Shown here in pieces: positions 42,674 through 52,340 of a stretch of 64,000 nucleotides of DNA. Position 1 is the first letter of the stretch. Each line of letters begins with the position of its first letter. The position numbers were made by a program, and so were the translations under genes. This DNA is from Chitinophaga japonensis (GTDB lineage Bacteria; Bacteroidota; Bacteroidia; Chitinophagales; Chitinophagaceae), in NCBI RefSeq assembly GCF_007830125.1, contig NZ_VLLG01000004.1:546326-610325 (forward strand), written 5' to 3'. Below the pieces are notes generated by a model, which was not told where the DNA came from, searched no databases, and was given only the letters and a program-made list of their open reading frames with translations.

Positions 42674-45400
42674 ATGAAGCAAGTGTTTACACTGCTACTG
42701 GTTGTTATCCTCCTTCCCTCCACCCACGCCTGGTGTCGACAAGCACCAATAGCCGGCATCAAAGGCCGGTTGATAGATGCAGCTACCCGGCAGCCAATGA
42801 CGGCAGCCACTGTGCAGCTATTACGCAGCAAGGACAGCTCCCGGGTCACGATGATATTCACAGACAGCCTTGGGAACTTCAGATTAGACAGTATACAGGA
42901 AGGCAGTTACCTTTTGTATGCCTCTTACCTGGGATACCAGCCTTTGTTGCTTACTGTAGCGGTCACTGACGGTAAAATAACTGATCTCGCCAACTTACAA
43001 ATGCAGAAAACCGGCCTTACCCTGCTGGAAGTTGAGATCATAGAGAACAGGCCAGCTATGGTTATGAAGAAAGATACGCTTGAATTTAATGCCGACTACT
43101 TCCATACAAGAGAAAATGCACTCCTGGAAGAGCTGCTAAAAAAGCTGCCGGGCCTGCAGGTGGGAAGGGACGGCAGCATCACCATACAGGGGGAAACTGT
43201 ACAACGCATACTGATAGATGGCGAACCCTTTTTGGGAGACGACCCCAAAACAGTGACCCGGAACCTGGCCGCCATGCTGATAGACAAAGTGCAGCTTATT
43301 GATGCGAAGCCGGAGCTGGTAAGCTTCTCCGGAGCTGCTAATGGGCAAACAGAAAAAGTGATCAATATCACTATCAAGCAAAAATACCGGCGGGCTTTTA
43401 CCGGCAGGGTAAACGTTGGCTATGGCACGGATCAGCGCTTTGCTGTAAATGGTCATCTCCACCGTTTTGGCGATGGGCAAGGCCTTTCCCTCCTGGGGAA
43501 CGGTAACAATACACATGGCTATCCCCATGAGGGCAGTGCCAACAGCATAGCCAGCAACAGCCAGGGTATTACCCGGAGCTGGCAGGCATGCGGCAATTAC
43601 CATAGCAACCTGGGGCAGGGCTTGCGGATCATGAGCAGTTATACCGTAAACAACAGCCGCATTGTCAATCAACGCAACAGCGCCCGCCAATACCTGCTAC
43701 CGGATACCACCTGGTATTATAACCGGCAGGACCAGACCGAGGGAAATAGCACTGCACAACAACTGTTCCTGCGCGCTGACTATAAACCGGATACCCTCCA
43801 TACACTGATTGCTGCTGTCCGGCTGGGTCACAATTCCGGTAATGATCTGCAGGTGCAAAGGTATACATCGCTGAACGGGCAGCAACAGCTATTGAATAGC
43901 GGCAGCACGCGCCTGTATAATACCAACAGTACACCTAAACTATCCACAGCCATCTCCTTCCGCAAAAAACTCAGGAAGGCAGGACGTTCAATAGGCGGAG
44001 AACTGGCTACGGAGCACCAGCTTCACAACGGGCAGCAGTCCAACCATTCCTTTAACCTATTCAAACAACCTGGCGGCGATACCGATGCGGATACCCTGGA
44101 CCAGCAAAACAGTACCCGCAACAGGAATCAGCAGATAACCCTGTACCTGAACTATACTGAACCTGTCCTGCGAGGGCATCTTCTGAATTTCACCTATGGA
44201 TACATACAGGATAATAACCACTCCAACAAACAGACCTATGATTATGATGCCGGCAAAGGCGCCTATGACCTGCTGAACGATAGCCTGAGTAACGCTTTCA
44301 GGAATACCGTTTCCCGGCAACTGTTCATGCTCTCCCTGGAGAAACAGGGACGCAGGTATGACTATAGCGTAGGCGGGTACCTTCAACACATACAGCTCAA
44401 CAGCTATAACCTGGATAAACAGTACCAGTTCCGGTTACGATCTATTCATTTGCTGCCCGGCATCCGGTTTAACTACATGTTTACCGATCATAAACAACTC
44501 CGGTACTCCTACTACGGGAATGTGGAGGCTCCCAATGTTGCCCAATTGCAGCCGGTACCGGATAACAGCAACCCCCTGCATATTCAACTGGGCAACCCCG
44601 ACCTGCAGCCTGCGTATGTGCATAGCCTGGGGCTGGGATATAAAGCGCTAAATCCAGGTACCATGCGGAGCTTTAATATAGAGACGCGTGCAGCATTCAC
44701 GATCAACAAGATCGTGAACGCCAGTTGGTTCGATTCCCTGGGAAGGCAGGTAAGCCAGCCTGTTAACATGAACGGCGCCCACAAAGTGAATGTCAACATG
44801 AGCAACGCCATTCCAATTAAGCAATTACATACCTTCATCAATACCAATACTGCCTTTCAATATAACCGGGAGGCAGGATTTGTAAATGGGCTAAAAGGAT
44901 ATACCGGGAATTTTACTGCCAGCCAGAACATCAGCTTCAGCTATACACACCAGGAACTGTTTGATGCGGCTGTGGAAGGCGGCATGGAATATAATTCGAT
45001 GCACTATTCCCTGCAGCCAACTAATAATATTCATTATTTCAGCTATACGGTTTCTTTTGATGGGGAAGTTAACCTGCCCCAGGGGTTCAAGATAGGCGGG
45101 ACGTTAGATTACTGGCTTAACACCAGCCGCGCGGCCGGCTATAACCGGGATGGGCTGCTGTTAAACGGCTCCCTGTCCAAAAGTGTAATGAAGCAAAGGG
45201 GGAAGATCACGCTGCAGGGATTTGACCTGCTAAACCGGAATATGGGTATCCGGCGCCATGTAGGTGCGAACTATATTGAGGATACACAGTCCAGGGTATT
45301 ACAACGTTTCTTCCTACTCAGCCTTTCTTACTTCATTAAACCCGGCGGCAACAAAGGTGCACAAAAAACAAATACTGAGAACAATCCATCAAGGAATTGA
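42674..45400 (+). CDS. Outer-membrane beta-barrel protein, TonB-receptor type
   Basis: A 908-aa protein with a signal peptide (MKQVFTLLLVVILLPSTHAW), a carboxypeptidase-regulatory-like domain (IKGRLIDAATRQPMTAATVQLL), a plug-like region (ALLEELLKKLPGLQVGRDGSITIQGETVQRILIDGEPFLGDDP) and a long barrel of the Bacteroidota outer-membrane beta-barrel family. There is no SusD partner. Such proteins are thought to transport or sense small ligands or peptides. It is divergent from lanKC across a 251-base region with a direct repeat, so it may export, import or sense the lanKC product (inference). The stop overlaps the convergent peptide gene by 12 bases. Confidence 0.88.
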   Translation: MKQVFTLLLVVILLPSTHAWCRQAPIAGIKGRLIDAATRQPMTAATVQLLRSKDSSRVTMIFTDSLGNFRLDSIQEGSYLLYASYLGYQPLLLTVAVTDGKITDLANLQMQKTGLTLLEVEIIENRPAMVMKKDTLEFNADYFHTRENALLEELLKKLPGLQVGRDGSITIQGETVQRILIDGEPFLGDDPKTVTRNLAAMLIDKVQLIDAKPELVSFSGAANGQTEKVINITIKQKYRRAFTGRVNVGYGTDQRFAVNGHLHRFGDGQGLSLLGNGNNTHGYPHEGSANSIASNSQGITRSWQACGNYHSNLGQGLRIMSSYTVNNSRIVNQRNSARQYLLPDTTWYYNRQDQTEGNSTAQQLFLRADYKPDTLHTLIAAVRLGHNSGNDLQVQRYTSLNGQQQLLNSGSTRLYNTNSTPKLSTAISFRKKLRKAGRSIGGELATEHQLHNGQQSNHSFNLFKQPGGDTDADTLDQQNSTRNRNQQITLYLNYTEPVLRGHLLNFTYGYIQDNNHSNKQTYDYDAGKGAYDLLNDSLSNAFRNTVSRQLFMLSLEKQGRRYDYSVGGYLQHIQLNSYNLDKQYQFRLRSIHLLPGIRFNYMFTDHKQLRYSYYGNVEAPNVAQLQPVPDNSNPLHIQLGNPDLQPAYVHSLGLGYKALNPGTMRSFNIETRAAFTINKIVNASWFDSLGRQVSQPVNMNGAHKVNVNMSNAIPIKQLHTFINTNTAFQYNREAGFVNGLKGYTGNFTASQNISFSYTHQELFDAAVEGGMEYNSMHYSLQPTNNIHYFSYTVSFDGEVNLPQGFKIGGTLDYWLNTSRAAGYNRDGLLLNGSLSKSVMKQRGKITLQGFDLLNRNMGIRRHVGANYIEDTQSRVLQRFFLLSLSYFIKPGGNKGAQKTNTENNPSRN

Positions 45401-45664
45401 CTTCCTGTATGGAAATGTCAAACAATTAGAATTCAGCTCATATACATAATACCATTCATCATTATACTTTGTCGTACATATGTCCCCGGTATGAGATGTT
45501 TTGCAGCCGGATGGCACAACTGCTGTAACCGTAATACAGGCGCCACCCTCTACCGGCAACAGGTTTACATTTACATTCCGTTCGCTAACAATTGTCTTTG
45601 CTGCAATAGCTGCGGCAATACCGGATAGAAGTGTAACCAAAAGCATTGTCCTGGAAGTTTTCAT
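45389..45664 (-). CDS. Second small secreted Cys-containing peptide (candidate RiPP precursor)
   Basis: A 91-aa protein with a signal-peptide-like start (MKTSRTMLLVTLLSGIAAAI, then AAK) and a mature part with four Cys (GGACITVT, SGCKTS, DICTTK, SNCLTF), many Thr and Ser, and an aromatic stretch EWYYVYE. The four-Cys layout and the identical 22-base element upstream tie it to the peptide at 35310-35549, although the mature sequences differ. It is divergent from the GH2 gene across a region with direct repeats like those before lanKC. It may be a LanKC substrate or a disulfide-bonded exported protein; the sequence alone does not decide. Confidence 0.65.
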   Translation of the reverse strand: MKTSRTMLLVTLLSGIAAAIAAKTIVSERNVNVNLLPVEGGACITVTAVVPSGCKTSHTGDICTTKYNDEWYYVYELNSNCLTFPYRKSIP

Positions 45665-45684
45665 AATAGGATTCGCTTTTTTCC

Positions 45685-45706
45685 TTCAAAAAGCTAAACT
45701 TTAATT
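45685..45706 (-). promoter_or_regulatory. 22-base element shared with the peptide gene at 35.5 kb
   Basis: Identical over 22 bases to 35568-35589, and at nearly the same distance from the start codon (20 versus 18). In both places it is followed in the mRNA sense by AAAAAAGC. Confidence 0.65.
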
Positions 45707-45755
45707 TCTCAAAAAGGGTTTACCCTGCAAAATTCCGCCTATTCTCCCAACCCTC

Positions 45756-45799
45756 ATTGTCCATTCAGACCAATTCCGGTAGACAATCCGCTCAATTTT
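45756..45799. promoter_or_regulatory. Direct repeat, site B
   Basis: GGTAGACAATCCGCTCAATT starts at 45778. A weaker copy 22 bases upstream (ATTGTCCATTCAGACCAATT) keeps the TTC-n-GACCAAT end seen at site C. The site lies about 92 bases before the peptide gene and about 98 before the GH2 gene, so it could act on both. Confidence 0.4.
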
Positions 45800-45896
45800 C
45801 CACTTTGAAAAATCATCCCCCGATAGTACATTGTGCATCGCTATGCCGTATTATCTCTTAAGCATGGCATGATTGGAGTCTAAAAACCCAGAACAC

Positions 45897-47729
45897 ATGT
45901 TAAATAGAAAACTGATCGTCATCATTTGTTGCTCACTGCTCATTCAAACAAGTTTTACCACGCACACGGCGGCACAATCACAGCCCGCCACCATCAAGAC
46001 CCGCTGGGCCAAAAACGTAACACCGGATAACGTGCTGCCGGAATATCCACGCCCGCAGCTCAGCCGCAGCGCCTGGACCAGCCTGAACGGTACCTGGCAA
46101 TACGCCATCCTGCCCAAAGCACAGGCACAACCGGCAGCTTTCGCGGGGGATATACTGGTGCCATATCCCGTAGAATCCGCGCTGTCCGGCGTGCAGAAGA
46201 CCGTAGGCAAGGATAGTGTGCTCTGGTACAAGCGAACATTTAATATCCCTTCATCCTATAAAAACAAACAAGTGATCCTGCACTTCGGCGCGGTGGACTG
46301 GCAAACGGATGTATACATCAACGGCCAGCATGCCGGCACGCACAAAGGCGGCTACGATCCCTTCTCCTTCAACATTACCCCCCTGCTGAAAAAGCGCGGC
46401 GCGCAGGAGATCACCATCAAGGTATGGGACCCTACGGATCAAGGCCCCCAGCCCCGCGGCAAACAGGTGACCAATCCGCAAGGCATCTGGTATACGCCCG
46501 TTACCGGCATCTGGCAAACCGTATGGCTGGAACCGGTGGCGGCGACTTATATCGCCTCCCTGAAACCTACGCCGGATATTGATAACAAGACGCTCTCCCT
46601 CCAGGCCCGGGTAGAAAACCTGCAGCCGGGCGACCAGGTAAAGATCAAGGCACGGGATGGCGATCAAACCGTAGCGGAAGAAACCCTGCAGAACGCTACG
46701 GCGGCGGCTACACTGAATATCCCCAGCCCGAAATTATGGTCCCCCTCCTCCCCTTTCCTGTACGACCTGAGCGTGGCCGTTGTACGTAAAGGCAAGGTGA
46801 TAGATGAAGTGAAAAGCTATTTCGCCATGCGCAAGATCTCCATGGAACCGGATGAAAAAGGCGTACAGCGCATGCTGCTGAACAACAAATTCGTGTTCCA
46901 GTACGGTCCCCTGGACCAGGGCTGGTGGCCGGACGGACTGTACACCGCCCCTACCGACGAAGCGCTGAAATTCGATATAGAAAAGACCAAAGCCATGGGC
47001 TTTAACATGATCCGCAAGCACGTAAAGGTAGAGCCGGCCCGCTGGTACTATTACTGCGATCAACTGGGCATGCTGGTATGGCAGGATATGCCCAGCGGCG
47101 ACCTGGGCAACGGCTGGGAAAATCGTCCCGGTGTGCTGGGACGCGCTACGGATAAGGACCGCACCGCGGAGTCAGAACAGATCTACCGCACGGAGTGGAA
47201 GGCCATTATGGACGCCCTCTACCCCTTCCCGTCGATCGTGGTGTGGGTGCCCTTCAATGAAGCCTGGGGACAGTTCAAAACGGAAGAGATCACCAAATGG
47301 ACGGAGGATTATGACCCCTCCCGCCTGGTGAACAGTGCCAGCGGCGGCAACTTCTACCCTGTAGGCCATATGATAGACCTGCACAGCTACCCGGACCCGG
47401 CCATGCCGAGAGCCGACCTCTTTGGTAAACAACAGGCGCTGGTGCTGGGCGAGTTTGGCGGATTGGGCCTGCCCCTGGAAGGCCATACCTGGCAGCAGAA
47501 AGATAACTGGGGCTACCGGAGTTTCAAAAATGCGGACGACCTCTTTAAAGTGTACAGCCGCTACTGCGAGCGGATGAAGGACCTGATCAAAGCAGGACTG
47601 TCCGCCGCCGTATATACGCAGACCACTGACGTGGAAATGGAAGTGAACGGCCTGATGACCTATGACCGGGAAGTGATAAAAGTACCGGTGGAAAAGCTGA
47701 AGGCAGTGCATGACGATATGATGAAATAA
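45897..47729 (+). CDS. Secreted GH2 family glycoside hydrolase
   Basis: Started at the ATG at 45897 (MLNRKLIVIICCSLLIQTSF), which gives a signal peptide at once. The 610-aa product has the N-terminal galactose-binding-like sugar-binding domain (SRSAWTSLNGTWQYAIL, WYKRTFNIPSSYKNKQVILHFGAVDWQTDVYING), an Ig-like domain, and a TIM-barrel with acid/base VPFNEAWGQF and nucleophile VLGEFGGLGLP. It belongs to the beta-galactosidase/beta-glucuronidase/beta-mannosidase family but is short and lacks further C-terminal domains; the sugar cannot be decided. It should act in the periplasm or outside. A direct-repeat site lies about 98 bases upstream. Confidence 0.92.
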   Translation: MLNRKLIVIICCSLLIQTSFTTHTAAQSQPATIKTRWAKNVTPDNVLPEYPRPQLSRSAWTSLNGTWQYAILPKAQAQPAAFAGDILVPYPVESALSGVQKTVGKDSVLWYKRTFNIPSSYKNKQVILHFGAVDWQTDVYINGQHAGTHKGGYDPFSFNITPLLKKRGAQEITIKVWDPTDQGPQPRGKQVTNPQGIWYTPVTGIWQTVWLEPVAATYIASLKPTPDIDNKTLSLQARVENLQPGDQVKIKARDGDQTVAEETLQNATAAATLNIPSPKLWSPSSPFLYDLSVAVVRKGKVIDEVKSYFAMRKISMEPDEKGVQRMLLNNKFVFQYGPLDQGWWPDGLYTAPTDEALKFDIEKTKAMGFNMIRKHVKVEPARWYYYCDQLGMLVWQDMPSGDLGNGWENRPGVLGRATDKDRTAESEQIYRTEWKAIMDALYPFPSIVVWVPFNEAWGQFKTEEITKWTEDYDPSRLVNSASGGNFYPVGHMIDLHSYPDPAMPRADLFGKQQALVLGEFGGLGLPLEGHTWQQKDNWGYRSFKNADDLFKVYSRYCERMKDLIKAGLSAAVYTQTTDVEMEVNGLMTYDREVIKVPVEKLKAVHDDMMK

Positions 47730-47744
47730 CGGAGTCCCCATCCC

Positions 47745-48554
47745 TTACACCAGGGTCTCCTTCCGGACAGGCAGGGAACCGCTCCTGCGCCTGGCCGGGC
47801 GGCAGGGAACGATCTCCCGGAAAATACGGAACCGGCGTACGCCCAGCTTTTGCAACAGGTATTGCAGGCTGACGCGCAGCACGCCGGTTCCGTACACCAG
47901 GCTCCGGGTAAAGTTGATGGAGGAAGCCTCCTGGAAATAGTTGGTGGGACAGGTGATCTCCGCTATTTCATACCCTTTATAGAAAATCTGGGCCAGCAGC
48001 TCGTTGTCGAACACGAAATCATCGGAATTATGCTGGAATGGCACAGACAGGAGCACATCTTTATGATAGGCACGGTAACCGGTATGGTATTCTGACAGCT
48101 TCTGGCGCATCAGGATATTCTGGATGACCGTCAACAACCGGTTGAAGCAATATTTATAACGCGGCATGCCGCCCTTGATGGCTCCCCGGCCCAATATACG
48201 TGAGCCTAACACTACCGGGTATACGCCGCTGGCGATCAGCGATACCATCGGGGCGATCAATGCCGGCGTGTACTGGTAATCCGGGTGCAGCATCACGATA
48301 ATGTCCGCCCCCAGCTCCAGGGCCTTGTGGTAGCAGGTTTTCTGGTTGCCCCCGTACCCCTTGTTCTTCTCATGGCAAACAATATGCGCGATACCGATCC
48401 CCCTGGCCACCGCTACGGTATTGTCCCGGCTGGCGTCATCCACCAGGATCACCTCATCTACCAGTTCGCGGTTGATCTCCTCGTAGGTGCGTTGCAGCGT
48501 TTTAGCCGCATTATAGGCGGGCAGCACCACCACTATTTTATGACCGTTGAGCAT
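47745..48554 (-). CDS. GT2 family glycosyltransferase (dolichol-phosphate-mannose-synthase-like)
   Basis: A 269-aa protein with the GT-A fold of family 2: VVVLPAYNAAKTLQRTY (about 8-24), VILVDDASRDNT, HEKNKGYGGNQKT and the metal site IIVMLHPDYQYTP. It lacks transmembrane helices, so it is probably a soluble or peripheral enzyme that moves a sugar from a nucleotide donor to polyprenyl phosphate. Such enzymes supply lipid-linked sugars to polytopic glycosyltransferases like those encoded at 50841 and fused at 36517 (inference). It converges with the GH2 gene with only 15 bases between stops. Confidence 0.9.
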   Translation of the reverse strand: MLNGHKIVVVLPAYNAAKTLQRTYEEINRELVDEVILVDDASRDNTVAVARGIGIAHIVCHEKNKGYGGNQKTCYHKALELGADIIVMLHPDYQYTPALIAPMVSLIASGVYPVVLGSRILGRGAIKGGMPRYKYCFNRLLTVIQNILMRQKLSEYHTGYRAYHKDVLLSVPFQHNSDDFVFDNELLAQIFYKGYEIAEITCPTNYFQEASSINFTRSLVYGTGVLRVSLQYLLQKLGVRRFRIFREIVPCRPARRRSGSLPVRKETLV

Positions 48555-48664
48555 AAGGCGATTTTGAGGGTTCTGTTACTTAAAGTTACACCCGGCGCAG
48601 GTGGCAGGGTTGTAATAACCCCTTTTTGTTGTATCCGCTTTTCGCAAAAACACAAAATATTTTT

Positions 48665-50935
48665 ATGATACGGAGCATTTTTATCCCGGCTTGCCTTTTA
48701 CTCTTGCTGCCGGCTGCCGCGCTGCACGCACAAATCCATGCCTGGAGCGCGCAGGCCACCTGGATCCGCCCCGGTTATATAGAGGACAGCGTACTACGCC
48801 CCTGCCCCATCTTCCGGAAAATATACCATGCCCCCCGCAACATTCGCAGCGCTATGCTCTACATCACCGCACTGGGCCTGTATGAAGCGGAAGTGAACGG
48901 ACAGCGGGCAGGCGATGCTTACTTTACCCCCGGCTGGACCAGCTATGATAAACGCCTGCAATACCAGGCATACGACGTCACCAAACTGCTGCAAGCGGGT
49001 GACAACGAGCTGCGGGTCACCATTGGAGAAGGCTGGTACCGCGGCGCATTCGGCGGGCTGATGCAGCGGGATAACTACGGGAAGGAGGCGGCCCTGCTGT
49101 TGGAACTGGACGTCACCTATACCGACGGCAGCAGCGCAGCGATCGTATCGGATACCGGCTGGCAGTGCGGCACCGGGCCGATACTACATTCGGATATCTA
49201 CGGCGGGGAAATACTTGATGCCCGCGTCGCTACCGGCAACTGGCGGGGAGTGATCCCGGCGCAGGCCCCGGCAGCGGCGCTGGTGCCTACCCTGAGCGAG
49301 CCCGTTACCAAACAGGAAAGCTTCCGCCCGGTAAAAATATTTACCACCCCTGCCGGGGAGCAGGTGATCGACTTCGGGCAGAACCTGGCCGGCTGGGTAC
49401 GCATCCGGGTGAAAGGCAAACCCGGTGATACCATCCGGCTCTCCCATGCCGAAGTGCTGGACAAAGCAGGGAACTTTTATACCGGCAACCTCCGGCAGGC
49501 CAGGGCTACGGATACGTATATACTAAGAGGGAACGGGCCGGAGATATTTGAGCCGCATTTTAGCTGGCACGGCTTCCGCTATGTAAAAGTGGAAGGCTGC
49601 GATGCAAAAGCGGCGGATTGGCGGGCGATAGCCTTGTATTCCGCACTGGAACGGACCGGCGCCTTCAGTTGCTCCGACCCGCTCATCAACCAGTTACAGC
49701 ATAACATTGAATGGAGCCTGAACAGCAATTTCCTGGACATTCCCACCGACTGCCCCCAGCGCAGCGAGCGCCTGGGCTGGACCGGCGATGCGCACATCTT
49801 TTACCGAACGGCCAGCTTCAACCGCAACGTGCAGCGCTTCTTTGCCAAATGGCTGCAGGACCTGCAGGCAGACCAGCGCGCCAACGGCGCTGTGCCCAAC
49901 ATTATTCCCAACCTTTACCGCAACCTGCCGGGAGCCGGGAAAAACGGCGTGGCCGGCTGGGGCGATGCCGCCGTGATCATTCCCTGGACGCAGTATTGGG
50001 TGTATAATGATACGGCCATCCTGCGGGCGCAATATGCCAGCATGAAGGCCTGGGTAGATCATATACAAAGCATGAGCAAAAACGACCTGTGGACGGTGAA
50101 CGGCTATGGCGACTGGCTGGCGCCGGGCGACTCCACTTCCCTGCCCTTTATAGACCAGTGCTACTGGGCCTGGTCCACGCAATTGCTGGTGCGTACGGCT
50201 ACCGTGCTGGACCGGCAGGAAGATGTGCAATACTATAGCGCCATGCTGCAAAGGGTTAAAGCTGCCTTCCTGCAGCACTATATGGCGCCAGGGGGCAAAA
50301 CCATGCCCAACACGCAAACTTCCTACGTACTGGCCTTACAGTTTGACCTGCTGCCGGACAGCCTGCAGGGCAAAGCCGCCGCCCGGCTGGCGGCGCTGAT
50401 CCGCGCGAACGATAACCACTTAAGCACCGGTTTCCTGGGCACCCCCTACCTGCTGCACGTGCTGAGCCGGCACGGCTATACCGATGTGGCCTATACGCTG
50501 CTGCACCAGGACACCTACCCTTCCTGGCTGTACCCCGTGAAAATGGGCGCTACTACCATCTGGGAAAAATGGGACGCCATCCGGCCGGACAGCAGCGTGC
50601 AAGCCACCTCCTATAACCACTACGCCTACGGGGCCATAGGCGACTGGCTGTACCGGGTAGTGGCCGGTATTGACGCCGCCAGCCCGGGATACCAGCGGAT
50701 CATTATCCGGCCACAGCCAGGCGGCCGGCTCACCTGGGCAAAAGCGCGATACCGCTGCCCGTATGGGGACATCGTGTCTGAATGGCGGATACAGCGCGGC
50801 CGGCTGCATATGCGGGTGGAGATACCGCCCGGCGCCAGGGCTATGGTGTATGTGCCGGGACAGACCGGTAAGGAGGCTGGCCCGGGGAAACATGTGTTTG
50901 CGGCTCCGCTGCCGGCAACAGTATTCTTACGGTAA
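48665..50935 (+). CDS. Secreted GH78 family alpha-L-rhamnosidase
   Basis: Started at the ATG at 48665 (MIRSIFIPACLLLLLPAAALHAQ), since the longer frame to 48626 lacks a signal. The 756-aa protein has the rhamnosidase N-terminal domains (AMLYITALGLYEAEVNGQRAGD, TPGWTSYDKRLQYQAYDVT), the alpha-L-rhamnosidase concanavalin-like domain and an (alpha/alpha)6 barrel with DCPQRSERLGWTGDA, typical of GH78 and containing the acid pair region, plus GTPYLLHVLSRHGYTDVAYTLL and GATTIWEKWD. It removes terminal alpha-L-rhamnose from polysaccharides or glycosides. Its last 95 bases overlap the convergent membrane protein gene. Confidence 0.94.
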   Translation: MIRSIFIPACLLLLLPAAALHAQIHAWSAQATWIRPGYIEDSVLRPCPIFRKIYHAPRNIRSAMLYITALGLYEAEVNGQRAGDAYFTPGWTSYDKRLQYQAYDVTKLLQAGDNELRVTIGEGWYRGAFGGLMQRDNYGKEAALLLELDVTYTDGSSAAIVSDTGWQCGTGPILHSDIYGGEILDARVATGNWRGVIPAQAPAAALVPTLSEPVTKQESFRPVKIFTTPAGEQVIDFGQNLAGWVRIRVKGKPGDTIRLSHAEVLDKAGNFYTGNLRQARATDTYILRGNGPEIFEPHFSWHGFRYVKVEGCDAKAADWRAIALYSALERTGAFSCSDPLINQLQHNIEWSLNSNFLDIPTDCPQRSERLGWTGDAHIFYRTASFNRNVQRFFAKWLQDLQADQRANGAVPNIIPNLYRNLPGAGKNGVAGWGDAAVIIPWTQYWVYNDTAILRAQYASMKAWVDHIQSMSKNDLWTVNGYGDWLAPGDSTSLPFIDQCYWAWSTQLLVRTATVLDRQEDVQYYSAMLQRVKAAFLQHYMAPGGKTMPNTQTSYVLALQFDLLPDSLQGKAAARLAALIRANDNHLSTGFLGTPYLLHVLSRHGYTDVAYTLLHQDTYPSWLYPVKMGATTIWEKWDAIRPDSSVQATSYNHYAYGAIGDWLYRVVAGIDAASPGYQRIIIRPQPGGRLTWAKARYRCPYGDIVSEWRIQRGRLHMRVEIPPGARAMVYVPGQTGKEAGPGKHVFAAPLPATVFLR

Positions 50936-52331
50936 GCAGCAATGAAAATCCCACCAGCAACACCATCGGCACCACCTGGTAGCGCAGCACCACCGGCGTA
51001 GCAAACACGCTGAAACAAAAGTTCAGGAACAGGAAAGCCGCTGTTAACAGCACCGCAGCGTTGAATAGCCGGCTGTTATTCCTCCATTTCCCCCCGAGGC
51101 AGAAAAAAAGGAAGCAGCCGGCAAAGTAAACATTCATCACCATGAAGAAAAGCGGGTACAAAGCAAACACGTAGCCCTGGAAGTAGATGGATGGCAGCAG
51201 CCGCACTTCATCGCTGTCCAGTTGGAACCATACCACCGCCGCGCCGAACATGCGGCGCATGCCGATATTGTAAAAGCCGAACTTTTCCAGGTAAGGCAGG
51301 AAATAGTTTTTGGTATTCGGCCAGAGGTAGTAGCGTGCAAAAGCAAAGGGATGCTGTTTGATCAAATGCGTGCCATAGGCTTTATAGACAGGCGATACGG
51401 CTCCCCATGCCCTGAAATGGGTAGGCGCGTCTACAAAATTATGATAACGTGCCAGCATATACGGTTTGAGTATCGCATTGGGCATCTTTATAAAAAAAGT
51501 ACCCTCGATGTCCGCCAGCACCCGCTGCTCCGGCGGCACCTCCCGGAAATAGCGCCGGGCCATCCGGTCCAGTTCCAGGGTACCGGGCGGCAGTTGCGTG
51601 GTATCCACCTCAATATGCTCATACATATACAACGCGTTATTGGCGATCTGCCAGCCGCCAAACACGGAGAATTCCGCCGTACCGGTAGCCGCTTTTGTTT
51701 GCTGCTGCGTATAGAGAATAAACGGCACGATCAGCGCCCAGGGCGCCACAATGCCGGCTATTTTCAGCGGCCAGCGGTAAGCCGCCAGCAGCAACGCCAC
51801 GATTCCTGTAAGGGGATAATAGATAGCCGTGTAGCGGATGGTAAAAGCCAGGCCGATGAGCAAGGTGGTGACCACGATATGAGATATCCGGGGTTGCCGG
51901 AACATCCGCAGGTACAGCGTGAGTATCACCAGGCTGACAGCGCAGAAAAGCGCATCGCTGAGCACACAGTTGGCCAGGTACAGGAACAGCGGGTTAAAGA
52001 ACAGGAAAATGAACAGCACCCGTTGCCCCCAGCGGGGTAAGCCATACAACCGCAGCAGGGAAAAGAAAAAATACAGCAGCGCCGCCTCCAGTATCATATA
52101 TTGCAATAATACCAGTACAGTATGCGAGGGGGTGAACAGGCGCACCAGGGCAATGAACCTGGAATACCCGATGGGCCACAGGTTCACCGTCATATGATAC
52201 AGGTTGGTATCCATGTAGCTGTAAGAGTCGGAAATAAAATCCGGGAAGGGATACAGTATCTTGAAGATGATGAACTGCAGCAGGCCGCCGGCCAGCGCTA
52301 TCCAGAGATATCGTTTGTGCGCTTGTAGCAT
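50841..52331 (-). CDS. Polytopic membrane glycosyltransferase-like protein
   Basis: A 496-aa protein with about ten or more hydrophobic helices, the first near residue 8-30 followed by a periplasmic loop with SDSYSYMDTNLYH. It resembles GT-C type enzymes in layout (acidic residues in the first loop), though no family can be named for certain. It is related along its whole length to the C-terminal half of the fusion protein at 36517-39705, sharing PIGYSRF, FLYLAN, SDALF and the membrane positions. The last 95 bases overlap the convergent rhamnosidase gene. It probably transfers a sugar from a lipid donor across the inner membrane. Confidence 0.75.
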   Translation of the reverse strand: MLQAHKRYLWIALAGGLLQFIIFKILYPFPDFISDSYSYMDTNLYHMTVNLWPIGYSRFIALVRLFTPSHTVLVLLQYMILEAALLYFFFSLLRLYGLPRWGQRVLFIFLFFNPLFLYLANCVLSDALFCAVSLVILTLYLRMFRQPRISHIVVTTLLIGLAFTIRYTAIYYPLTGIVALLLAAYRWPLKIAGIVAPWALIVPFILYTQQQTKAATGTAEFSVFGGWQIANNALYMYEHIEVDTTQLPPGTLELDRMARRYFREVPPEQRVLADIEGTFFIKMPNAILKPYMLARYHNFVDAPTHFRAWGAVSPVYKAYGTHLIKQHPFAFARYYLWPNTKNYFLPYLEKFGFYNIGMRRMFGAAVVWFQLDSDEVRLLPSIYFQGYVFALYPLFFMVMNVYFAGCFLFFCLGGKWRNNSRLFNAAVLLTAAFLFLNFCFSVFATPVVLRYQVVPMVLLVGFSLLLTVRILLPAAEPQTHVSPGQPPYRSVPAHTP

Positions 52332-52340
52332 AAGACAGGG

